Positions 1 through 5,138 of a stretch of DNA of 5,138 nt are shown piece after piece. How positions within the stretch are numbered: the stretch's first letter is position 1; each line of letters starts with the position of its first letter. This DNA is from Caldifarciminota bacterium (GTDB lineage Bacteria > Hydrothermota > Hydrothermia > S141-80): the NCBI GenBank assembly GCA_015490255.1, contig WFYF01000053.1, forward strand, positions 1 through 5,138, given 5' to 3'. Made by a program: the position numbers and the translations under genes. Below the pieces are notes generated by a model. That model had not been told where the DNA came from and did not search any database. It saw only the letters and a program-made list of their open reading frames with translations.

Positions 1-1
1 C

Positions 2-706
2 TTCACCTTTCTGATATCGGCGGTTACCATCGCGGTGCTCCCGGTGCGGGAAGGCCTGCGGAGGAAAGGGCGGAATCTCCTGGGAGAAACCGCAGAGGGG
101 TTGCGGTATGCCTTTCGTCACCGCTTTGTGGGGGTGCTCCTGGCGCTCACCGCGCTGGACAACTTTTTCATCATGGGTCCGGCCACGGTGGGGGCGAGTC
201 TCCTGGTGAAAAAGACCTTTGGTCTTTCAGCTGCGGAGTTTGCGTGGTTTGAGGCATCTCTGGGGCTTGGGTGGCTTGCGGGCACCCTTCTGCTCCTGAT
301 CCGTCCCGTGAGGGACCTCCGGCGGGGTTTGCTGTGGGGGATTGTGCTGGACGGAGCCACCTATCTGCCTTTTCTATGGATCCGATCCTATCCGGTGGCC
401 CTAGTGTTTATTGCGATCCACGGTCTGGCCATCCCCCTCATCACCGTGACCCGGACCACCCTGGTGCAGCGGATCGTCCCCCCGGATTTTCAGGGCCGGG
501 TGTTCGCCCTGATCCAGCTCACGGTGCTGGGATTCATGGCCCTGTCCAGCCTGTTCACGGGCGTGCTGGCGGATCACATTCCCATCCCCTGGGTGTTTTT
601 CATGCCGGGAGTGTTGGGAACCCTGACCGGGCTTGTGGGATTCCGGGCCCTGCCCCCCGTGGACCTGGACAGGGGGTTGACAAAAGGCCCGGAAACGCCT
701 ATATAA
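2..706 (+). CDS. MFS transporter, C-terminal half (5' end outside window)
   Basis: Membrane transporter of the major facilitator superfamily, probably a drug or metabolite exporter of the EntS/MFS_3-like group. The frame is open to the left edge, so the GTG at 35 is an internal valine and the N-terminal half is missing. The 234 visible residues hold the end of a membrane helix, a basic cytoplasmic loop (REGLRRKGRNLL), and then about six hydrophobic segments matching helices 7-12 of a 12-helix carrier. The most diagnostic stretch is RTTLVQRIVPPDFQGRVFAL after the tenth helix; the VP-x-x-x-QGRVF signature is typical of this group. The protein ends in a short polar tail and TAA. The substrate cannot be read from the sequence. 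The next gene starts 23 bases downstream but has its own promoter, so this transporter is probably not functionally tied to the pilin operon, although no terminator separates them. The MFS family call is firm; the subgroup is less certain. Confidence 0.9.
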   Translation, partial: FTFLISAVTIAVLPVREGLRRKGRNLLGETAEGLRYAFRHRFVGVLLALTALDNFFIMGPATVGASLLVKKTFGLSAAEFAWFEASLGLGWLAGTLLLLIRPVRDLRRGLLWGIVLDGATYLPFLWIRSYPVALVFIAIHGLAIPLITVTRTTLVQRIVPPDFQGRVFALIQLTVLGFMALSSLFTGVLADHIPIPWVFFMPGVLGTLTGLVGFRALPPVDLDRGLTKGPETPI

Positions 707-707
707 T
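677..707 (+). promoter_or_regulatory. Sigma-70-type promoter of the pilin operon
   Basis: A perfect -35 box TTGACA is at 677-682. A perfect TATAAT is at 702-707, giving a 19-base spacer; the overlapping TATATA at 700-705 would give the usual 17. The promoter lies inside the last codons of the transporter gene, and the -10 box covers its TAA stop (704-706). Transcription would start near 713-716, leaving a leader of only about 15 bases before the pilin ATG at 730. Two consensus boxes at this distance in GC-rich DNA, just ahead of a gene with a strong ribosome site, make chance unlikely. Confidence 0.8.
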
Positions 708-717
708 AGATGGGCAC

Positions 718-724
718 AGGAGGT
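718..724 (+). promoter_or_regulatory. Ribosome binding site of the pilin gene
   Basis: AGGAGGT lies 5 bases before the ATG at 730. It is a full match to the anti-Shine-Dalgarno sequence and fixes the start of the short pilin gene, because the same frame is open far upstream (to about 271) with no comparable site. Confidence 0.85.
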
Positions 725-729
725 CAACC

Positions 730-930
730 ATGCGAGGGATCTGGCAGCGGCTGGGGGAACTGGTGAGGGAGGAAAGCGGGGCCTCCGCAGTGGAATACGC
801 CATGATCATCGGCCTGATTGCCCTGGCTACCTTTTTGGTATACAAGTATGTCGGGATCCGGGTTTTCGTGATCATGAACAAGCTGAACATCCGGTTGCGG
901 CTGGCCACGAAGGTCTATACCCCCAGTTGA
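730..930 (+). CDS. Flp/Tad-type (type IVb) prepilin
   Basis: A 66-residue pilin precursor. Residues 1-17 form a charged leader ending in REESG, followed by ASAVEYAMIIGLIALATFLV. This is the Flp prepilin signature: cleavage by a prepilin peptidase after Gly17, Glu at +5 (Glu22) next to Tyr23, then one hydrophobic helix (about 18-38). The mature protein would be 49 residues, within the normal size for Flp subunits. The C-terminal part (about 39-66) is basic and amphipathic, with a second short hydrophobic patch. In known systems such subunits polymerise into thin adhesive pili through the Tad ATPase, inner-membrane and secretin proteins. None of these is in the window, so assembly genes must lie elsewhere or the protein is an orphan pilin or pseudopilin. 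It is the first gene of a likely four-gene operon, with the strongest promoter and ribosome site seen here, which fits a highly expressed structural subunit. Family call strong; role in a filament inferred. Confidence 0.88.
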   Translation: MRGIWQRLGELVREESGASAVEYAMIIGLIALATFLVYKYVGIRVFVIMNKLNIRLRLATKVYTPS

Positions 931-938
931 AAAGGAGG
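931..938 (+). promoter_or_regulatory. Ribosome binding site of the large secreted protein
   Basis: AAAGGAGG begins right after the pilin stop codon and lies 5 bases before the ATG at 944. An in-frame TGA at 884-886 with no start codon between it and 944 makes this ATG the only reasonable start. Confidence 0.8.
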
Positions 939-943
939 CAGGC

Positions 944-2788
944 ATGATCGGTGCATGGGTGCTGATGCTGACCCAGGCGGTGGTGTTTCAGGAGGGCTTT
1001 GAGGACGGTGCGCTCCCGGCGGGCTGGACCATCGGAAACGGCGGGGATGCCGCCACCTGGACGGTGGACACGGCGGCCAACTATTTCCCATCGCCGCCCA
1101 ACGCCGACACCTTCTCGGTGTTTCTCAACCTCTCGGTGGCTCAGGATGACACCCTGTCCACCCCGGTGATCCCCCTGGACCCGGCTTCCACCAACCATGT
1201 CCTGTGGTTTGATTTGGGGCTGTGGGGAGAGGCCACCCCCAGCGGGGAAACCCTGTCTGTGCTGGTGCGCACCTACGCCGGGGGAGCCTGGAGCGGCTGG
1301 ATGCCGGCTTATGTGCGGGAGCTTGCAGACCTTGCGATTGAGACGGACACCGTTCCCCTTTCCATTTCAGGATCGGACAGCGTCCAGTTCGCCTTCCGGG
1401 CGTTCGCGGACGGAAACGCCATCCTTCTGGGCCTGGACAACATCACCCTGGAGGCCACCCTCCCGGGCGTCACGGACGCCGCGGTTCGGTCCATCCTATC
1501 CCCCCAGGATGGGCAGTATGTGCCGGTGGGTAGCGCTGTCCCTGTGGAAGTTTCGGTGGAAAACCTTTCTGCGCAGGCCCAGAGCTTTTCGGTGACCTTC
1601 ACCATCCGGGACGTGGCCACCAGTCAGGTGGTGTTCCAGGAGACCCAGAACGTGTCTGGTCTCCCTGCGGGGGAGACCACCGTGGTGGTTTTTTCCAGTT
1701 TCACCCCTGCAGCCCAGACCGATTTCATCGGTGAGGCGGTGGTGCAGCTTGGAGGTGATGTGAACCCCGGGAACGACACGCTGGCCGTGGCTTTCTCTTC
1801 CGTTCCCTATTTTGGCTCCGTTCTGGCTTTCTGGGTCCTCCCCGACACCACCTTCATCCGGGTGGCCAACTGCGGATCGTGCACTTCGGTGTATCTTGTC
1901 CGGACGATCTCGGTGGATACCGCGGAGGTGGTGGCCCTGGATCCCGGAACGGGCCAGATCACCCCGCTCTTTCAGGTGGCTCACGCCGTTCCCTACCTTT
2001 CCGGGTTTGCCGTGGAAGGGCCTGGATCTTTTGCCTTTGCGTGGCTGGATCTGGGAACCGGTCAGACTACGCTGGAACGCCGGGACGGGAGCGGGAGCCT
2101 CCTGGCCCAGCACACCGATCCCCGGGCGGTGGTGTCCCTGGACGATGCGCCGGGAAGTGCCACCTTCTTTGCGCTGGTGGATCCGGATCTGAGCACAACG
2201 GGGGAGGACACCCTGATGGAGGTCACCATCGCTTCGGGTGGCCTTTTCTGGTCCAGCACCGGAGAAGCAACCCCTCTGGTGAACTTCCTCCCCGGTGCCA
2301 GCGTGTACCGGTATGATGGGACATCCCCCTGGTATGCCTATACCGACATTTTCTCGCCGAGCTTTCTCAAGGTGTCCCATCCCACCCTGCAGGATTCGGT
2401 GAGCCTGGGGAGCCAGATCAACGATGTGACCTTCCAGCGGGTGGACATCGCGTCCATTCCCGCGGACAGCGTCTTCGGTGTGTTTGTGCTCCAGGCCGAC
2501 ACCCTGAAACTCGTGTCGGTGGGGACTTACTGGGGTGTGGATGTGGCGGAAGGTGCGCGAAGCGTTTTGTCCCCTGAAATTCAGGTGCGTCGGGGGCAGA
2601 TTGTCCTGACCGGTTCCCTTCCTTCCGGCATGCGGGTGACCCTTCTGGACGTGCTGGGGCGGGTGGTGTTTCAGGGAAGGGTCCTCCGGACCCCCATGGT
2701 GTTGCCCCTTCAGCGGCAGGGGGTGTTCTTCCTCCGGCTGGAGGGGGGCCCCAGCCCGGCCCGGATTCGGAAAGTATGGATTCCTTAA
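944..2788 (+). CDS. Secreted multidomain beta protein with choice-of-anchor-J-like domain and sorting-like tail
   Basis: A 614-residue exported protein. The N-terminus is a short hydrophobic stretch (residues 2-14) with a possible cleavage after Ala12; it lacks the usual lysine or arginine. Residues about 15-172 match the choice-of-anchor-J/cleaved-adhesin pattern: VVFQEGFEDGALPAGWT, then a Trp, a D-T-L-S-T-P segment, and a closing LGLDNITLE. Residues about 178-288 look like a CARDB or Ig-like domain (VPVEVSVENLSAQAQSFSV, ending DVNPGNDTLAV). Residues about 289-540 are beta-rich, propeller-like sequence without a clear family. Residues about 541-614 resemble the type IX secretion sorting or FlgD-Ig-like tail of FCB bacteria: VTLLDVLGRVVFQG, then QGVFFLRLEGG and a final basic RKVWIP. 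The only two cysteines form CGSC (310-313). It follows the pilin by 13 bases and precedes a lipoprotein by 14. Likely cell-surface or released adhesin-like protein; ligand unknown. Domain calls are from motif reading only. Confidence 0.85.
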   Translation: MIGAWVLMLTQAVVFQEGFEDGALPAGWTIGNGGDAATWTVDTAANYFPSPPNADTFSVFLNLSVAQDDTLSTPVIPLDPASTNHVLWFDLGLWGEATPSGETLSVLVRTYAGGAWSGWMPAYVRELADLAIETDTVPLSISGSDSVQFAFRAFADGNAILLGLDNITLEATLPGVTDAAVRSILSPQDGQYVPVGSAVPVEVSVENLSAQAQSFSVTFTIRDVATSQVVFQETQNVSGLPAGETTVVVFSSFTPAAQTDFIGEAVVQLGGDVNPGNDTLAVAFSSVPYFGSVLAFWVLPDTTFIRVANCGSCTSVYLVRTISVDTAEVVALDPGTGQITPLFQVAHAVPYLSGFAVEGPGSFAFAWLDLGTGQTTLERRDGSGSLLAQHTDPRAVVSLDDAPGSATFFALVDPDLSTTGEDTLMEVTIASGGLFWSSTGEATPLVNFLPGASVYRYDGTSPWYAYTDIFSPSFLKVSHPTLQDSVSLGSQINDVTFQRVDIASIPADSVFGVFVLQADTLKLVSVGTYWGVDVAEGARSVLSPEIQVRRGQIVLTGSLPSGMRVTLLDVLGRVVFQGRVLRTPMVLPLQRQGVFFLRLEGGPSPARIRKVWIP

Positions 2789-2789
2789 C

Positions 2790-2796
2790 AGGAGGT
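2790..2796 (+). promoter_or_regulatory. Ribosome binding site deciding the start of the first lipoprotein
   Basis: AGGAGGT lies 6 bases before the ATG at 2803. The in-frame ATGs at 2776 (inside the upstream gene, before this site) and 2797 (touching it) are badly placed, so 2803 is preferred; it also gives a textbook lipoprotein signal. Confidence 0.8.
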
Positions 2797-2802
2797 ATGG
2801 CG

Positions 2803-3558
2803 ATGCGGAAACTCCTCGTGCTGGGGTTGCTCGTGGCGCTGGCGGGCTGTCAGAAGGCGCCCACCGTGCCTGAGGCAACCCTCCAGGCAAAATCCGGCGT
2901 GGTCCTCCCGGGTGGGGGGGATGCCTATGTCCAGTTCCTGGATGCCCGGGACATGATTTCTCTGGGCATGATTCAGGCCCCCACCACCGACAAGGTGGAT
3001 CTCCCCTGGAAACCCGGGCAGGCGGAGCTGAACGTGACCATCTCCTGCAGCGATCTTTTCCAGACGCTGGAAGCCCTGGGCATCGTGGACATTCCGGACA
3101 ACGTGTCCAGCTATTTTGACTGCCGGCTGGATGCGGACGGTCAGCTTCCCCCCTCCTATCTCACCATCAGCGCCCTGGCCGGCTGGGGCGGTAGCTATCA
3201 GGGCTTTGCCGGTGTGGCTGGTGGCGCCGCTGCGGGCATTATTGCCTGGGGGGCGGGAAGCTCCAGTGACCCCATCCTTGTGGATCTGAGCATCCTGGTG
3301 AACGGAACGTTTGAGCGTCAGTTTGGCGGGAGCTTCTCCTTCGGCAGCGTGGCGGAGATCGCCTATGGTGCAGCGGCCTTTCTCCGCATCCCGCCCCAGC
3401 CCGTGGGTATCCAGATCATGGCGGACTACCTCTACGATGCGGGACCCGGCGTGGATGCCAGCCTGAGCCTGTCCTTCCAGGGCAAACGTGGGGAGGACGG
3501 ATCTTTTGAGTTCAAGCCGGTGGCGTTTCTTCCCAAGCCCATCGCCTCTCTGAACTGA
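2803..3558 (+). CDS. Lipoprotein with glycine-zipper segment, function unknown
   Basis: A 251-residue lipoprotein of no family I recognise. The start MRKLLVLGLLVALAGC is a classic type II signal: two basic residues, a hydrophobic core and lipobox L-A-G-C with the lipidated Cys16. A Pro/Ala linker follows. Residues about 35-122 form a mixed region with two cysteines (Cys82, Cys107) that could form a disulfide outside the cytoplasm. Residues about 127-154 are a Gly/Ala-rich hydrophobic belt with the zipper G137-xxx-G141-xxx-G145, of a kind seen in some outer-membrane lipoproteins and pore-forming segments. Residues about 155-251 look beta-rich (LVDLSILVNGTFERQFGGSF, DASLSLSFQGKRG) and end in FLPKPIASLN. 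A run of seven G at 2914-2920 is in the early coding part. It sits between the large secreted protein (14 bases upstream) and a second lipoprotein (7 bases downstream), so it is probably part of the same surface unit. Lipoprotein call firm; function unknown. Confidence 0.87.
   Translation: MRKLLVLGLLVALAGCQKAPTVPEATLQAKSGVVLPGGGDAYVQFLDARDMISLGMIQAPTTDKVDLPWKPGQAELNVTISCSDLFQTLEALGIVDIPDNVSSYFDCRLDADGQLPPSYLTISALAGWGGSYQGFAGVAGGAAAGIIAWGAGSSSDPILVDLSILVNGTFERQFGGSFSFGSVAEIAYGAAAFLRIPPQPVGIQIMADYLYDAGPGVDASLSLSFQGKRGEDGSFEFKPVAFLPKPIASLN
3181..3264 (+). other. Glycine-zipper segment within the first lipoprotein
   Basis: Codons 127-154 encode a run made almost wholly of Gly, Ala, Ser, Trp and aliphatic residues, including GFAGVAGGAAAGIIAWGAG, with glycines at 130, 134, 137, 141, 145 and 150. 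Glycines four apart on a helix allow tight helix packing in membranes. Whether this one spans a membrane is inference. Confidence 0.5.
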
Positions 3559-3565
3559 TCGCGGG

Positions 3566-4537
3566 ATGAATCGCTCCATGCTGCGAGGGGGAGGAGGGAT
3601 CCTCCCCCTCGTGCTTTTGGGATTTCTGGCCTGCACCTCCCGGGAGGTTTCCGACACCGTCTGGTCCCTGCCCCAGGAGGAGGATCCTCTGGGGGTGGTC
3701 CCCGTCGGGACGGAATTCCGGGTAGCGTACCGGGACGGTCAGGTGTTTCAGGGGCCACCCTGGCGGGAGGTGCTGCGCCTTCCGCCAGGCCTGCGGATGG
3801 AATCTGCACAGGAAGGCGGCTTTTTCTGGATCACCCGGGACCGCCGGAGAGTGCTGCGGGTTGTGCCCCCCCGGGTGGAGACCCTGCTGGCCATTCCAGA
3901 CACCTCTCCTTCCACCATACGGCGTGTTGTGCAGGCCGGAGAGGTGCTTCTTCTCGTGCTGTCCTCCCGCTTGCTCCTCTACCACCGGGACCGGTGGTGG
4001 ACCCTCCCCTTTCTGGGTCAGACCGCGTCCCTCCGGCTTCGCGACGGCGGGATTGAGGTGGTGTGGGCGATTCAGGGAGCAGTGATCCGGAGTTTGTCGC
4101 CGGATGGCGGGGCCCGCTGGACCCGGCCGGAAACCCTGCTGATTTTCCCCTATCCCGTGCTGGACCTCCGGTTGCTGTCCCGGGGGATGCTGCTGGGCTG
4201 GTCACCGATGCCCGGGCCTCCCACGGCATATGTGTATGTCCATCCTCCAGACACCCCCCGGCTGGTATGGGGAGGGGGGCGGCCTCTGGTGGGGACCCAC
4301 GCTCTGGAAAAGGGCAAACGTCTGCTGGTGTTTGCCACAAGCCCTGCGGACACGGGGGGGAAACCCGGGGGCGTGCGTTTGCGGGTGCTGGACCTTCCCA
4401 GCAAAAGGGTTTCCCTGGATACCCTGGCCATCCGGGGACTGTGGCTTTATGATCTGGAGGTGCGGGGCCGCCACGTGGAGATTCTTGCTGCGGGAAGGGG
4501 AGAGGTTGTGCGAAAGGTTTTAAAACTCCCTCGGTAA
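3566..4537 (+). CDS. Lipoprotein, probable beta-propeller-like, function unknown
   Basis: A 323-residue protein with a lipoprotein-like signal: MNRSMLR, a glycine run, then ILPLVLLGFLAC with lipobox F-L-A-C and Cys23. The mature part is rich in short beta strands and tight turns that recur about every 40-50 residues (around 86-100, 125-148, 160-178, 205-235, 250-282, 303-321), for example GEVLLLVLSSRLLLYH and KRLLVFATSP. This suggests a six-bladed or similar propeller, but no catalytic motif or named family is visible. The ATG at 3566 is the first possible start after an in-frame TGA at 3551-3553. It has no real ribosome site (GATCGCGGG precedes it), so translation probably depends on coupling to the gene ending 7 bases upstream. 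The ATG at 3578 would also leave a usable signal. A perfect hairpin lies in codons 7-16. The 3' end overlaps the converging minus-strand gene by 18 bases. The open frame is well supported; fold and role are inferred. Confidence 0.8.
   Translation: MNRSMLRGGGGILPLVLLGFLACTSREVSDTVWSLPQEEDPLGVVPVGTEFRVAYRDGQVFQGPPWREVLRLPPGLRMESAQEGGFFWITRDRRRVLRVVPPRVETLLAIPDTSPSTIRRVVQAGEVLLLVLSSRLLLYHRDRWWTLPFLGQTASLRLRDGGIEVVWAIQGAVIRSLSPDGGARWTRPETLLIFPYPVLDLRLLSRGMLLGWSPMPGPPTAYVYVHPPDTPRLVWGGGRPLVGTHALEKGKRLLVFATSPADTGGKPGGVRLRVLDLPSKRVSLDTLAIRGLWLYDLEVRGRHVEILAAGRGEVVRKVLKLPR
3584..3611 (+). repeat. Perfect 12-bp inverted repeat (hairpin) at the start of a lipoprotein gene
   Basis: The arms are CGAGGGGGAGGA (3584-3595) and TCCTCCCCCTCG (3600-3611), separated by GGGA, a loop of the stable GNRA class. 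Two G-U pairs (3583/3612, 3582/3613) could lengthen the RNA stem to 14. It lies 18 bases into the coding region, within the signal-peptide codons. TGCTTTTGGG follows, too short a U-run for a convincing intrinsic terminator, but pausing or weak attenuation is possible. Confidence 0.8.
3978..4001 (+). repeat. Inverted repeat inside the propeller-like lipoprotein gene
   Basis: ACCACCGG (3981-3988) is matched by CCGGTGGT (3991-3998). With a four-base loop and flanking pairs, one of them G-U, the RNA could form about a 10-bp stem. It encodes the YHRDRWW region and may simply reflect GC-rich codon choice. Confidence 0.4.
4517..4526. other. 10-bp AT palindrome at the convergent gene junction
   Basis: GTTTTAAAAC is a perfect palindrome in the 3' overlap of the two converging genes and contains the minus-strand stop codon. 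A weak TCGG/CCGA stem (4531-4544) follows. Neither has the GC stem plus T-run of an intrinsic terminator, so transcription from both sides may run into the facing gene or end by Rho. Confidence 0.35.
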
Positions 4538-5138
4538 GAGCCGAACGCCCTGTCCTCCTTCCACGATCACCACCCACCGTTCCGCGAGAAGGGCGTCATA
4601 GACGTGACTTTCTGCTGGAAAGGACCGGATTTTCTGGAGGGTGCGGGCATCGGGGTTGAACCGGAGGATCTGCACCCCCTCCCGTCCCAGGGCGAGAACC
4701 AGGAGATCTCTGTGCCAGCGCACCCGCTCCACTTTCCGGGCAAGGGGAAAGATGAACTTCAGGGGCTTGCCTTTGAGGGACCGGGACAGGAAGTCCACCT
4801 CCATGAGATAACCGGTGGAGTCCCGGCAAAATGTCACGACGTAGGCCCGGCTGCCTCCACCCTGGCGGATAGGGCAGGGGGGCGTCAGGGTGAACAGCAC
4901 CTGCCGGGAAAGGTTGAGTATGTCAAACACCTGAATTCCCAGGCGGGCGTCCACGATCATGAGAAACTGCCCCACTGTGAACATGTCTCTCACGTCGGGA
5001 TAATCGTAAAACAGAATCTCCCGGGCCTGGAACGGCTGAAGGGAGAGGGAGAACGCCCGCACCCCTGCCCCCTTTTCAAACACGAACACCACGCTGTCCA
5101 TACCCACCACCCGGCTGGCAAAGGCTTCGGAAGGGATT
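4520..5138 (-). CDS. LVIVD-type beta-propeller protein, C-terminal part (N-terminus outside window)
   Basis: The minus-strand frame is open to the right edge (first full codon at 5137-5135), so the GTG at 5110 is not the likely start; 205 residues of a longer protein are visible. They form five repeats, best seen from the motif G-[VI]-x-x-x-x-[FLI] or a variant: GVRAFSL (25), GIQVFDI (67), a GYLMEVDF variant (109), GVQILRF (154) and GVRLL (197), giving a period of 42-45 residues. The segment GQFLMIVDARLGIQVFDILN is a near-textbook LVIVD repeat, as found in bacterial surface and periplasmic beta propellers. The last blade is cut short after GVRLLPREF, as expected when the N-terminal strand closes the ring. 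Cys88 and Cys104 are the only cysteines visible. Such proteins usually bind other proteins or ligands and have no active site; the role here is unknown. It converges on the plus-strand lipoprotein gene. Repeat family call good; export signal not visible. Confidence 0.85.
   Translation of the reverse strand, partial: IPSEAFASRVVGMDSVVFVFEKGAGVRAFSLSLQPFQAREILFYDYPDVRDMFTVGQFLMIVDARLGIQVFDILNLSRQVLFTLTPPCPIRQGGGSRAYVVTFCRDSTGYLMEVDFLSRSLKGKPLKFIFPLARKVERVRWHRDLLVLALGREGVQILRFNPDARTLQKIRSFPAESHVYDALLAERWVVIVEGGQGVRLLPREF

Noticed and set aside
271..729. Long upstream extension of the pilin frame through the transporter gene
   Set aside because: The extension is a Pro/Gly/His-rich shadow of the transporter. 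The prepilin leader, ribosome site and promoter all point to 730.
1879..2316. 145-codon plus-strand open frame inside the large secreted protein gene
   Set aside because: It is rich in Gly, Arg and Pro, has no ribosome site, and lies wholly inside a gene with clear domains in another frame.
2679..2693. GGGTCC/GGACCC inverted repeat near the end of the large secreted protein gene as a terminator
   Set aside because: It has a six-base stem with a three-base loop, no T-run, lies inside coding sequence, and the operon continues.
2776..2802. Earlier start codons (2776, 2797) for the first lipoprotein
   Set aside because: They lie before or directly against the ribosome site and would put polar residues ahead of a complete lipoprotein signal starting at 2803.
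1496..2890. 464-codon open frame on the minus strand opposite the large secreted protein gene
   Set aside because: It has a low-complexity His/Gly/Pro/Arg-rich composition, no ribosome site and no domain. It is the antisense shadow common in GC-rich genes.
2914..2920. Run of seven G in the first lipoprotein gene, with a similar run at 4354-4360, as possible phase-variation tracts
   Set aside because: Seven is short for slippage switches, and such runs are expected at this GC content where Gly codons follow each other.
4269..4294. G-rich stretch as a possible quadruplex
   Set aside because: Only three tracts of three or more G with short loops are present, one G-run would need splitting, and the region codes for a Gly/Pro turn.
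3831..4577. 248-codon minus-strand open frame opposite the propeller-like lipoprotein
   Set aside because: It is Pro/Gly/Arg-rich with no recognisable motif, and it crosses the end of the well-supported minus-strand gene in another frame.

Overview
The window is a compact, GC-rich stretch of bacterial chromosome with no gene-free region longer than about 25 bases. It holds six protein genes, of which the first and last run off the window edges. No RNA gene, mobile element, CRISPR array or intrinsic terminator was recognised. The organism is probably a diderm bacterium of the wider FCB (Fibrobacteres-Chlorobi-Bacteroidetes) or WOR-3/Hydrothermae-type lineages. The reasons are a secreted protein that joins an N-terminal choice-of-anchor-J-like domain to a C-terminal sorting-tail-like domain, together with lipoprotein genes and a Flp-type pilin. 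Strong AGGAGG ribosome sites and one clear TTGACA/TATAAT promoter are also present. The lineage is inferred from protein style and was not tested.

Layout: (1) positions 2-706, plus strand, the C-terminal half of a major facilitator efflux-type transporter. (2) A strong housekeeping-type promoter lies in the last codons of that gene, with its -10 box on top of the stop codon. (3) Four tightly packed plus-strand genes follow, with gaps of 13, 14 and 7 bases: a 66-residue Flp-type prepilin (730-930), a 614-residue secreted multidomain beta protein with a sorting-like tail (944-2788), a 251-residue lipoprotein with a glycine zipper (2803-3558), and a 323-residue lipoprotein that looks like a beta propeller (3566-4537). 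(4) On the minus strand, 4520-5138 is the C-terminal part of an LVIVD-type beta-propeller protein. It converges on the operon, and the two 3' ends overlap by 18 bases.

How they may work together: the four plus-strand genes look like one transcription unit, and every product carries an export or pilin signal. The best reading is a small cell-surface module: a pilin subunit, a large surface or adhesin-like protein and two lipoproteins. No Tad or type IV pilus machinery lies in the window, so prepilin processing and assembly would have to be supplied from elsewhere. The most unusual local structure is a perfect 12-bp inverted repeat with a GNRA-type loop inside the signal-peptide codons of the last operon gene, which also lacks a good ribosome site. 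This may hold down expression of that gene relative to the ones before it.
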